This document shows, one piece after another, positions 52,945 through 59,789 of a stretch of 64,000 nt of DNA (positions are counted from its first letter, which is position 1; each line of letters opens with the position of its first letter). The DNA comes from Shimia sp022448905 (GTDB taxonomy: Bacteria > Pseudomonadota > Alphaproteobacteria > Rhodobacterales > Rhodobacteraceae). The DNA lies in the NCBI RefSeq assembly GCF_047126315.1, contig NZ_CP138953.1:186001-250000 (forward strand), read 5' to 3'. The translations under genes and the position numbers were made by a program. The notes beneath the pieces are model-generated. The model saw only the letters and a program-made list of their open reading frames with translations. It was not told where the DNA came from and searched no databases.

Positions 52945-54578
52945 GCGATAAGCTTCTCAAAGTCCGAAACCTCAAGATTGGCGCAACGGTGTATCCTCCG
53001 GGCGAAAAACCGCACGACATTGAGATCGTACATGGCGTGAGCTTTGAGGTTGAGAAAGGCAAAGTGCTGGGCCTCATTGGCGAGTCCGGTGCAGGCAAGT
53101 CGACTATTGGCCTGGCTTCTATGGCCTACGGGCGTGGTGGCGTAAAAATCACTGGCGGCGAAGTTTGGGTCAACGGGCGAGACATCCTGAAGACCACAAA
53201 CGCCGACGTACGCGCCCTGCGTGGCGGTGAGGTGACCTATGTGAGCCAGTCTGCTGCCGCATCTTTCAACCCTGCCAAAAAGATCATGGATCAGGTGACC
53301 GAAGCCGCGATCCTGCAAGGCAAGTTTTCCAAGAAAGAGGCGGAGCGTCGCGCTGTGGAGTTGTTCCGCAAGTTGGGCCTTCCCGATCCAGAAAACATCG
53401 GTAACCGCTATCCGCACCAAGTGTCTGGCGGGCAGTTGCAGCGATGCATGACCGCACTTGCGCTTTGCCCCGAGCCGGATTTGGTGGTGTTTGACGAACC
53501 GACAACCGCGTTGGATGTGACCACGCAAATCGACGTGTTGATGGCGATCAAGGAAGCCATTCGCGACACTGGTGTGGCGGCGCTCTACATCACCCATGAC
53601 CTCGCGGTTGTGGCGCAGGTGAGCGACGACATTCTTGTTCTGAAGATGGGCGACATGGTCGAATACGGCTCAGTCGATCAGATCATCAACAATCCTCAGG
53701 AGGAGTACACCAAGGCCTTGGTTTCAGTGCGCTCGATCGAGCATGCGGAAAAGACACCAACACCAGAGCCCGTTCTGAAGGTAAAGAACATCACCGCGCG
53801 CTATAAGGGCACCAACTTTGACGTACTCAAGAACATCAATGTTGAGTTGCATCCGGGACAAACACTCGCAGTGGTTGGTGAGAGTGGGTCTGGTAAATCC
53901 ACCTTGGCTCGAGTCATCACAGGTCTATTGCCGCAAAGTAACGGAAGCGTCCATTTTGCCGGTCGCGACCTGAGCAAGGATCTCGGCGGACGATCCAAGG
54001 AGGATCTACGCGAGTTGCAAATGATCTACCAGATGGCAGACGTTGCGATGAACCCGCGCCAAACCGTCGGCACAATCATTGGTCGGCCACTTGAGTTCTA
54101 CTTTGGTCTGCGCGGCGCCGAAAAACGCAAACGCATTGTGGAGCTACTGGATGAGATCGAGATGGGCGCAGGCTTCATTGATCGCTATCCTGCGGAACTG
54201 TCAGGTGGTCAGAAACAACGTGTCTGTATCGCACGCGCGTTGGCGGCAAAGCCGAAGATGATCATTTGCGACGAGGTGACAAGCGCGCTGGACCCACTGG
54301 TGGCGGACGGCATTCTCAAGTTGCTTCTGGACCTTCAGAAGATCGAGGACGTCGCCTATCTGTTCATCACACACGACCTTGCGACGGTGAAGGCCATCGC
54401 AGACTCCATCGCCGTGATGTATCAGGGTGAGGTTGTGCGCTACGGCGGCAAGACAGACGTGTTGTCTCCACCGTTTGACGACTACACCGACCTGCTGCTG
54501 AGCTCTGTGCCAGAAATGAAACTCGGCTGGCTGGAAGAGGTCATCGCCAACCGGAAGATGGAAAGCGCGGGCAACTAG
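52941..54578 (+). CDS. Fused double ABC ATPase (DppD-DppF type)
   Basis: 545 residues, two nucleotide-binding domains. First: Walker A GESGAGKST near residue 50, signature VSGGQLQRCMTA, Walker B LVVFDEPT, H-loop ITHDLA. Second: Walker A GESGSGKST near residue 314, signature LSGGQKQRVCIARAL, Walker B MIICDEVT, H-loop ITHDLA. It energises uptake through the two permeases. It has the same fused layout as the ATPase at 33451 but differs too much in sequence to be a recent duplicate. A terminator follows. Confidence 0.94.
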   Translation: MSDKLLKVRNLKIGATVYPPGEKPHDIEIVHGVSFEVEKGKVLGLIGESGAGKSTIGLASMAYGRGGVKITGGEVWVNGRDILKTTNADVRALRGGEVTYVSQSAAASFNPAKKIMDQVTEAAILQGKFSKKEAERRAVELFRKLGLPDPENIGNRYPHQVSGGQLQRCMTALALCPEPDLVVFDEPTTALDVTTQIDVLMAIKEAIRDTGVAALYITHDLAVVAQVSDDILVLKMGDMVEYGSVDQIINNPQEEYTKALVSVRSIEHAEKTPTPEPVLKVKNITARYKGTNFDVLKNINVELHPGQTLAVVGESGSGKSTLARVITGLLPQSNGSVHFAGRDLSKDLGGRSKEDLRELQMIYQMADVAMNPRQTVGTIIGRPLEFYFGLRGAEKRKRIVELLDEIEMGAGFIDRYPAELSGGQKQRVCIARALAAKPKMIICDEVTSALDPLVADGILKLLLDLQKIEDVAYLFITHDLATVKAIADSIAVMYQGEVVRYGGKTDVLSPPFDDYTDLLLSSVPEMKLGWLEEVIANRKMESAGN

Positions 54579-54602
54579 GCCTTATTGCTGTAACGCAAAT
54601 TG

Positions 54603-54630
54603 CGGCGTCGGTTTCGGCGCCGTATTTTTT
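54603..54630 (+). terminator. Rho-independent terminator after the second ABC operon
   Basis: Stem CGGCGTC / GGCGCCG with a 6-nt loop, then TATTTTTTG. It separates the ABC genes from the phosphodiesterase gene. Confidence 0.8.
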
Positions 54631-54658
54631 GTTTCTAACCTTCAAAACGTCCATCAAA

Positions 54659-54672
54659 TGTCGGTCTTGAAC
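54659..54672. promoter_or_regulatory. 14-mer shared with the upstream ABC promoter
   Basis: TGTCGGTCTTGAAC, preceded by AAAACGTC seven bases before. Thirteen of fourteen bases match 49406-49419. It lies 53 bp before the phosphodiesterase start. Confidence 0.4.
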
Positions 54673-54725
54673 GTTCTGTCACAAACCGCTGGTTTATTAC
54701 TTTTGATACTAAGGAGGAGCCTAGC

Positions 54726-55562
54726 ATGGACAACAAACTGCTTCTGATCATCCTGGACGGCGTGCCCTGGCGCAATTGGAGCCGCCTGTTTGGCAATCTG
54801 GAAGGTTGGGTGGCAGACGGCACAGCCCAAAAGTGGAAAATGACCTCTGTGCTGCCCTCGATTTCCGCAAGCTGCTATGCTTCAATCCACACCGGAGTCA
54901 CACCTCAGGAACACGGCTGCACCGGAAACGGCAATGTTTTCCGCATCAAACAGGCCGACATCTTTTCAGAAGTTCGCAAGGCGGGTGGCAAGACTGGCGC
55001 AGTGGCCCACTCCTTCTGGTCGGAGTTTTTCAACCGCCATCCGTTCGATTATGTACGGGATATTGAGTATGACGAGCCCGAGAGCAACACCATCAATCAC
55101 GGGCGGTTCCACAGCATGACAGGCTATGGCGCGGCCAACCAGATGACACCCTCCGACGTGGACCTATTCGCGACACTCACCAATCTCTGCCTCAAGCACG
55201 AGCTCGACTACGGCATGTTGCACACCTGTACGCTGGACAGCATGGGGCATCGCTTTCAGCACGAAAGCCACGAAATGGATCATGCCTGTTTTGTGATGGA
55301 CGAAATGCTGGCACCCTTCATCCCTCGATGGCGGCAGATGGGATATGAGGTGATTGTCACCGCGGATCACGGGCAAAACGCAAGAGGACACCACGGCGGC
55401 AATGATCCGCTGCAGCAGGAGTTCGCGCTTTACTACTTCGGGGAGGCCAAAGGCCCCGCCCCTGATGTAGTGCTGTCTCAGTTACAGCTGGCCCCCTCCA
55501 TTCTACACCGGCTTGGGGTTTCGGCACCGGACACGATGAAGGCTGAACCGTTTTTAACCTGA
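54726..55562 (+). CDS. Small type I phosphodiesterase/nucleotide pyrophosphatase-family hydrolase
   Basis: 278 residues of the alkaline-phosphatase superfamily. Metal-site residues are D11 in LLIILDGVPW, a nucleophile position S47 in PSISASCYASIHTG, the D-S-M-G-H motif in HTCTLDSMGHRFQH, and TADHGQN followed by GHHGGND. The nucleophile position is Ser where Thr is usual in this branch. No signal peptide is seen, so it is probably cytosolic. Members hydrolyse phosphodiesters, phosphonates (phosphonoacetate hydrolase) or sulfates; this one is short and the substrate is open. AAGGAGGAG precedes the ATG. It shares a promoter motif with the ABC operon before it. Confidence 0.82.
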   Translation: MDNKLLLIILDGVPWRNWSRLFGNLEGWVADGTAQKWKMTSVLPSISASCYASIHTGVTPQEHGCTGNGNVFRIKQADIFSEVRKAGGKTGAVAHSFWSEFFNRHPFDYVRDIEYDEPESNTINHGRFHSMTGYGAANQMTPSDVDLFATLTNLCLKHELDYGMLHTCTLDSMGHRFQHESHEMDHACFVMDEMLAPFIPRWRQMGYEVIVTADHGQNARGHHGGNDPLQQEFALYYFGEAKGPAPDVVLSQLQLAPSILHRLGVSAPDTMKAEPFLT

Positions 55563-55569
55563 GTGGCTG

Positions 55570-56892
55570 CTATGGGAGGACCTTTTCAATCGCGGCCTCA
55601 AGCGTGCCGACAATAAGATCGATGTGAGATGACTCCATGATAAAGGGAGGCGCCAAAAGGATATGCGCGCCTCGTTTGCCGTCGATTGTGCCGCCCATGG
55701 GATAACAGATCAGACCCGCCTCAAACGCCGCCGTCTTGAGACGCGGAGCCAAGACCAGATCAGGATCAAATGGCTCTTTGGTCTCTCGGTCTTTAACCAA
55801 CTCCAACCCAAGAAACAGCCCCCGCCCACGGATGTCACCGATATGAGGATGCTGTCCAAAGGCATCGTTCAACTCTTGGTGTAACTTTGCCCCCAACGGC
55901 GCGACATTGGATACCACATCGTCATCAATCAACCGATTCGCGACCGCCAGTGCCGCAGCTGCAGCGGTCGGGTGACCATTGTAGGTATGCCCATGTTGGA
56001 AAAACCCTGAACCATCTCTGATCACATTGTAAATCTCAGAGGTACAGAGCATTGCGCCAATTGGCTGATACCCTGCCCCCAAACCTTTTGCGATGGCGCA
56101 GATATCTGGGCTAATGTGCTCTTGCTCATAGGCGAACAAAGAGCCTGTTCGCCCCATGCCACACATAACTTCATCAAGAATGAGCAAGACGCCGTACTTA
56201 TCACATATGTCCCGGACCCTCTTGAAGTAGCCTTCTACAGGCGGGACTGCACCCGAAGTTGCGCCCACCACAGGTTCTGCCACAAAGGCGAGTACCTCTT
56301 CCGGACCCAGTTCGAGAATCTTGTCTTCCAACTCCTGCGCAACCCGCTGCCCATAGTTATGACCTGTTTCGTCCACTTCTTGGCCGCGATAGGCGTAGCA
56401 CGGCACGATATGATGGGTCTCCATCAGCAAGGGCGAGAACGGCTCGCGACGCCAAAGGTTGCCGCCTGTTGCCAGCGCACCAAGGGTATTGCCATGGTAA
56501 CTTTGACGGCGCGCAATCACGTGCCGGCGTTTCGGTTCACCTTTTTCCAGCATGTATTGGCGCGCAAGTTTTAGGGCACTTTCCATAGCCTCGGAGCCGC
56601 CAGACACCAAATAGACCCGATCCAGGTTTCCGGGCGCATTGGCAATAAGTTTGGCAGCCAGTTCCTCCGCAGGCTCTGACGTGAAAAATCCGGTATGCGC
56701 GAAAGCGGTGGCATCAAGTTGCGCCTTGATCGCCTCGATCACGGCCGGATCAGAGTGCCCAAGACAACTGACAGCTGCGCCACCCGAACCATCAAAATAC
56801 GCCTTGCCCTCCGTGTCGTAAAGAAACACACCTTCTCCTCTGGCCACAGTTGGGAGCGACTTGCGGCTGTGTCGTGGAAATACATGGCTCAT
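55570..56892 (-). CDS. Class III PLP-dependent aminotransferase
   Basis: 440 residues. The PLP-phosphate loop is in LVSGGSEAMESALKLAR near residue 95, the pyridine-nitrogen Asp is D240 in LLILDEVMCGMGRTG, and the PLP Lys is K269 in ICAIAKGLGAGYQPIGA. Class III enzymes transfer omega-amino or beta-amino groups. It is the second gene of a minus-strand pair: its start overlaps the BKACE stop. A beta-amino acid would give the beta-keto acid that BKACE needs, which is the main clue to its role. It converges with the phosphodiesterase gene, 7 bp apart. Confidence 0.92.
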   Translation of the reverse strand: MSHVFPRHSRKSLPTVARGEGVFLYDTEGKAYFDGSGGAAVSCLGHSDPAVIEAIKAQLDATAFAHTGFFTSEPAEELAAKLIANAPGNLDRVYLVSGGSEAMESALKLARQYMLEKGEPKRRHVIARRQSYHGNTLGALATGGNLWRREPFSPLLMETHHIVPCYAYRGQEVDETGHNYGQRVAQELEDKILELGPEEVLAFVAEPVVGATSGAVPPVEGYFKRVRDICDKYGVLLILDEVMCGMGRTGSLFAYEQEHISPDICAIAKGLGAGYQPIGAMLCTSEIYNVIRDGSGFFQHGHTYNGHPTAAAAALAVANRLIDDDVVSNVAPLGAKLHQELNDAFGQHPHIGDIRGRGLFLGLELVKDRETKEPFDPDLVLAPRLKTAAFEAGLICYPMGGTIDGKRGAHILLAPPFIMESSHIDLIVGTLEAAIEKVLP

Positions 56893-57719
56893 GAAACTTG
56901 CACCTTTTCTAACAATGGTCGCCCAAAAGAGGTGGCGTGCTGTACAACGAGCGACACGCTTTCTACATTGTCGCGGAGCAGCTCTCCGTTCTCTTTGTGT
57001 AGGTTGTTTTCAAACCCAACCCGCACGTGACCTTTCAAACGCAACACGTCGCGCACAACACGTTGCTCCGTTGGACCAAAGGCGCAGACAGTCCACGATG
57101 TCACATCATCCCCCAACAGGTTTAGGAGCCCTGGAAGTGTGTATGGTTGCGCATCTTTGAGCGGCTCATAGCTGCCAAGAACCAGCAAGACATCGCGCTG
57201 TGTTGGCTTGATGACTCCATTGGCTAACCAGGCCTTGTATTGGTGAATATCTTCTGAGTCGTAGAGGATGTGCTGCAAATGAACTCCGGCCTCTTGCGCA
57301 AAGCCGTACATGCGGTGGGCAACGCGCTCGTCTCGCGCCATTTCGCGCACAGAAACACTGGTTGCGGTTGGCACCAGTTGCTTGACGGTTTCGAGTTGGG
57401 CCTGGACGCCGTACATTCCGGCTGCTTCCGTGGTGATCTGTATCTGAAGCCCCCGTGCCGTTTCGGACACAGCGGCCATCGCTTCCCGGTACAATCCAGG
57501 ATCCAGCGAATGTTTCTGATCTTTGTCGCGCACGTGCAAATGCAGTTCATGCGCCCCCGCCTCTAAACACGCCGCTGAGGTGGCCGCGATTTCCTCAATG
57601 GTAACCGGCACCATGGGATGGTCGCGTTTGGTCTTACGCGCCCCATTGGGGGCAACGGTGACCTTGAGAGGCGGCAATTCGGCAGGCTGGTGACGGGTAG
57701 TGATGCTGTCTTTGGGCAT
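56889..57719 (-). CDS. Beta-keto acid cleavage enzyme (BKACE, DUF849)
   Basis: 276 residues. BKACE enzymes swap the acyl group of a beta-keto acid with acetyl-CoA, yielding acetoacetate and a new CoA ester. The zinc-binding HLHVRD segment is at residues 60-65, after KVTVAPNGARKTKRDHP, and the C-terminal VGFENNLHKENGEL matches the usual VGLEDN..... pattern with Phe for Leu. The known members act on 3-keto-5-aminohexanoate, dehydrocarnitine and related acids. It is co-transcribed with the aminotransferase and divergent from rpiR. ATG 57719 was taken; upstream reading lies in the promoter region. Confidence 0.9.
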   Translation of the reverse strand: MPKDSITTRHQPAELPPLKVTVAPNGARKTKRDHPMVPVTIEEIAATSAACLEAGAHELHLHVRDKDQKHSLDPGLYREAMAAVSETARGLQIQITTEAAGMYGVQAQLETVKQLVPTATSVSVREMARDERVAHRMYGFAQEAGVHLQHILYDSEDIHQYKAWLANGVIKPTQRDVLLVLGSYEPLKDAQPYTLPGLLNLLGDDVTSWTVCAFGPTEQRVVRDVLRLKGHVRVGFENNLHKENGELLRDNVESVSLVVQHATSFGRPLLEKVQVS

Positions 57720-57758
57720 CTTTGAAGCTTTCCAAGTTGAGATAAGCCAGAACATCTT

Positions 57759-57772
57759 GAAACAAACGTTTC
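57759..57772. promoter_or_regulatory. GAAAC-N4-GTTTC dyad between BKACE and rpiR
   Basis: GAAACAAACGTTTC with arms GAAAC and GTTTC, within the 107-bp divergent gap. Its symmetry fits an RpiR-type operator; a related TGAAATTTCA occurs after rpiR at 58706. Confidence 0.45.
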
Positions 57773-57826
57773 GAATCTTGACCCGAGCTAAAACATCTGG
57801 ATAAATCCTGTCAAGTGGAGGGATTC

Positions 57827-58693
57827 GTGAACAGATCAAACCGTCTTCAGGAACGGGTAGCGGGCAATTATGCCGACCTGAGCGTCAAGCTGCGGGCTGC
57901 GGCCGACTATGTGTTGGCCAATGAAATGGACGTAGCCGCGCGATCCTTGCGGGCAATTTCTGCTGCGAGTGGTGTATCTCCCGCGACCCTTTCCAGACTG
58001 GCCCGCGTATTAGGCTTTGAAACCTATGAAGAACTGCGGGAGTTATGTCGGGACTCCGTTGGAGAGCGATCCCAATCGCTATCCCAGCGGGTTCAAAGAC
58101 TACAAGACGACTCAGATGAAGCGGTGCCGATCTACGACCGGCAAGCCGCGGCCTGTATTTCCAACATCACAACCCTCGTCGATACGCTAGACAAAGACCG
58201 ATTACAAAAAACTGTGAACGCCCTGGCAGAGGCCAAATCCGTGGTGCTTTTTGGCGCCTTTGGCTCCACCGGGATTGTTGAATACATGGCCTATCTGACG
58301 AACTACTTCTCGACGACTTGGACACTGGCAGGCCGTATGGGCGCCTCATTAGGGGCATCACTCGCCGCCATGGGGCCAGACGACGTTTTGCTGGTTGTCA
58401 CCAAGACGCCATATGCTGCGCGGGCAGTCCGAGCGGTGGAAGCAGCACAGCAAATCGGGGCAAGAACCATCGTGATCAGTGACAGCCACGCCTGTCCTGC
58501 GATCAAATTCGCAACTTTTCCCTTTATTGTTCCGTCAGATAGTCCACAATTCTTCTCGTCCTATGCGGCGACTCTGACATTAATGGAGTCGATGGTTGCA
58601 ATGTTGGTGGCCCAGTCCGGCGAAGGGACAAACGAGCGCATCCGAGAGGTTGAGCGACACAATCAACGCCTGGGTGATTTCTGGGTGGACTAA
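57827..58693 (+). CDS. RpiR-family transcriptional regulator with SIS domain
   Basis: 288 residues. The N-terminal helix-turn-helix (AARSLRAISAASGVSPATLSRLARVLGFETYEELR) lies at about residues 35-70, and the SIS sugar-phosphate-type domain at about 115-250 (AEAKSVVLFGAFGSTGIVEYM, then DDVLLVVTKTPYAARAV). It likely controls the divergent aminotransferase-BKACE pair and the TRAP genes. Start GTG 57827 has GGAGGG 4 bp upstream; a GTG at 57815 lies too close to it. Confidence 0.9.
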   Translation: MNRSNRLQERVAGNYADLSVKLRAAADYVLANEMDVAARSLRAISAASGVSPATLSRLARVLGFETYEELRELCRDSVGERSQSLSQRVQRLQDDSDEAVPIYDRQAAACISNITTLVDTLDKDRLQKTVNALAEAKSVVLFGAFGSTGIVEYMAYLTNYFSTTWTLAGRMGASLGASLAAMGPDDVLLVVTKTPYAARAVRAVEAAQQIGARTIVISDSHACPAIKFATFPFIVPSDSPQFFSSYAATLTLMESMVAMLVAQSGEGTNERIREVERHNQRLGDFWVD

Positions 58694-58705
58694 AGACAAA
58701 AAGAC

Positions 58706-58715
58706 TGAAATTTCA
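58706..58715. promoter_or_regulatory. TGAAATTTCA palindrome before the TRAP binding-protein gene
   Basis: Perfect 10-bp palindrome 27 bp before the TAXI gene start. Similar in arm sequence (GAAA/TTTC) to the dyad at 57759. Confidence 0.35.
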
Positions 58716-58742
58716 ATACTATCATCAACTAGGGAGCCTAAG

Positions 58743-59705
58743 ATGATTTCGAAACTGAAACTGGCCGGTGCGGCCATTATCGCCTCCATGGGCATTTCTG
58801 CAGGTGCCTCTGCACAGGAGTTCATCTCCATCGGCACCGGCGGCGTGACCGGCGTTTACTACCCAACCGGTGGTGCAATCTGCCGTCTGGTCAACAAAGG
58901 CCGCAAAGAGCACGGCATCCGCTGTGCTGTGGAATCCACCGGCGGTTCTGTCTACAACATCAACACCATCAAAGCTGGTGAGCTGGAATTTGGCGTTGCG
59001 CAGTCTGACTGGCAGCACCACGCCTACAACGGCACCTCCAAATTCTCTGACAACCCGTTCCCGGATATCCGCGCGGTGTTCTCTGTTCACCCTGAGCCAT
59101 TCACTGTCATCGCGCGTTCCGACGCCGGTGTGAGCAGCTTTGCTGACCTCAAAGGCAAGCGTGTAAATGTTGGCAACCCTGGTTCCGGTCAGCGCGCCAC
59201 CATGGAAGTGGTGATGGACGCATATGGCATTGGTATGGACGACTTTGCTCTGGCAACCGAGTACAAAGGTTCCGAAATGGCGAAGCAGCTGTGTGACGGC
59301 AACATCGATGCAATGATCTACACCATCGGCCACCCAGCCGCGGCAATCAAAGAAGCAACCACCACCTGTGACGCAAACCTGGTGAGCGTAACCGGCCCAG
59401 AAATCGAAAAGCTGGTTGCTGACAACCCGTTCTACCGCGTCGCAACCATCCCGGGTGGCATGTACAAAGGCACCGATGGCGACACCACCACCTTCGGTGT
59501 TGGCGCAACCTTCGTGACTTCCGCGACCATTCCTGACGAAGTTGTCTACGTTGTCGCCAAGTCCGTGATGGAAAACGTGGAAGACTTCCGCAAGCTGCAC
59601 CCTGCGTTTGCAAACCTGGACCCAGCCGAGATGGTCAAGGACGGCCTCAGCGCACCTCTGCACCCAGGTGCCGAGAAGGCCTACATGGAACTGGGACTGA
59701 AGTAA
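58743..59705 (+). CDS. TAXI-family TRAP transporter substrate-binding protein
   Basis: 320 residues. A signal peptide (KLAGAAIIASMGISAGASAQE) precedes the TAXI fold (FISIGTGGVTGVYYPTGGAIC, then ESTGGSVYNINTIKAGELEFGVAQSDWQ). TAXI proteins pair with fused TRAP permeases to take up organic acids and amino acids by ion-driven transport. Starts at ATG 58743 with AGGGAG upstream. A 13-bp hairpin follows before the permease gene. Confidence 0.93.
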   Translation: MISKLKLAGAAIIASMGISAGASAQEFISIGTGGVTGVYYPTGGAICRLVNKGRKEHGIRCAVESTGGSVYNINTIKAGELEFGVAQSDWQHHAYNGTSKFSDNPFPDIRAVFSVHPEPFTVIARSDAGVSSFADLKGKRVNVGNPGSGQRATMEVVMDAYGIGMDDFALATEYKGSEMAKQLCDGNIDAMIYTIGHPAAAIKEATTTCDANLVSVTGPEIEKLVADNPFYRVATIPGGMYKGTDGDTTTFGVGATFVTSATIPDEVVYVVAKSVMENVEDFRKLHPAFANLDPAEMVKDGLSAPLHPGAEKAYMELGLK

Positions 59706-59730
59706 GGTCAGCCTGAGTTTACAAGTATTG

Positions 59731-59762
59731 GAAGCGCCCCGAAGTCCATTTCGGGGCGCTTC
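59731..59762 (+). other. Intercistronic hairpin between TAXI and TRAP permease genes
   Basis: Perfect 13-bp stem GAAGCGCCCCGAA / TTCGGGGCGCTTC with loop GTCCAT. No T run follows; the permease starts 27 bp later. It is likely to lower permease expression relative to the binding protein. Confidence 0.75.
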
Positions 59763-59789
59763 TCAACAAGGGGTTCAACGGGGAAGATT

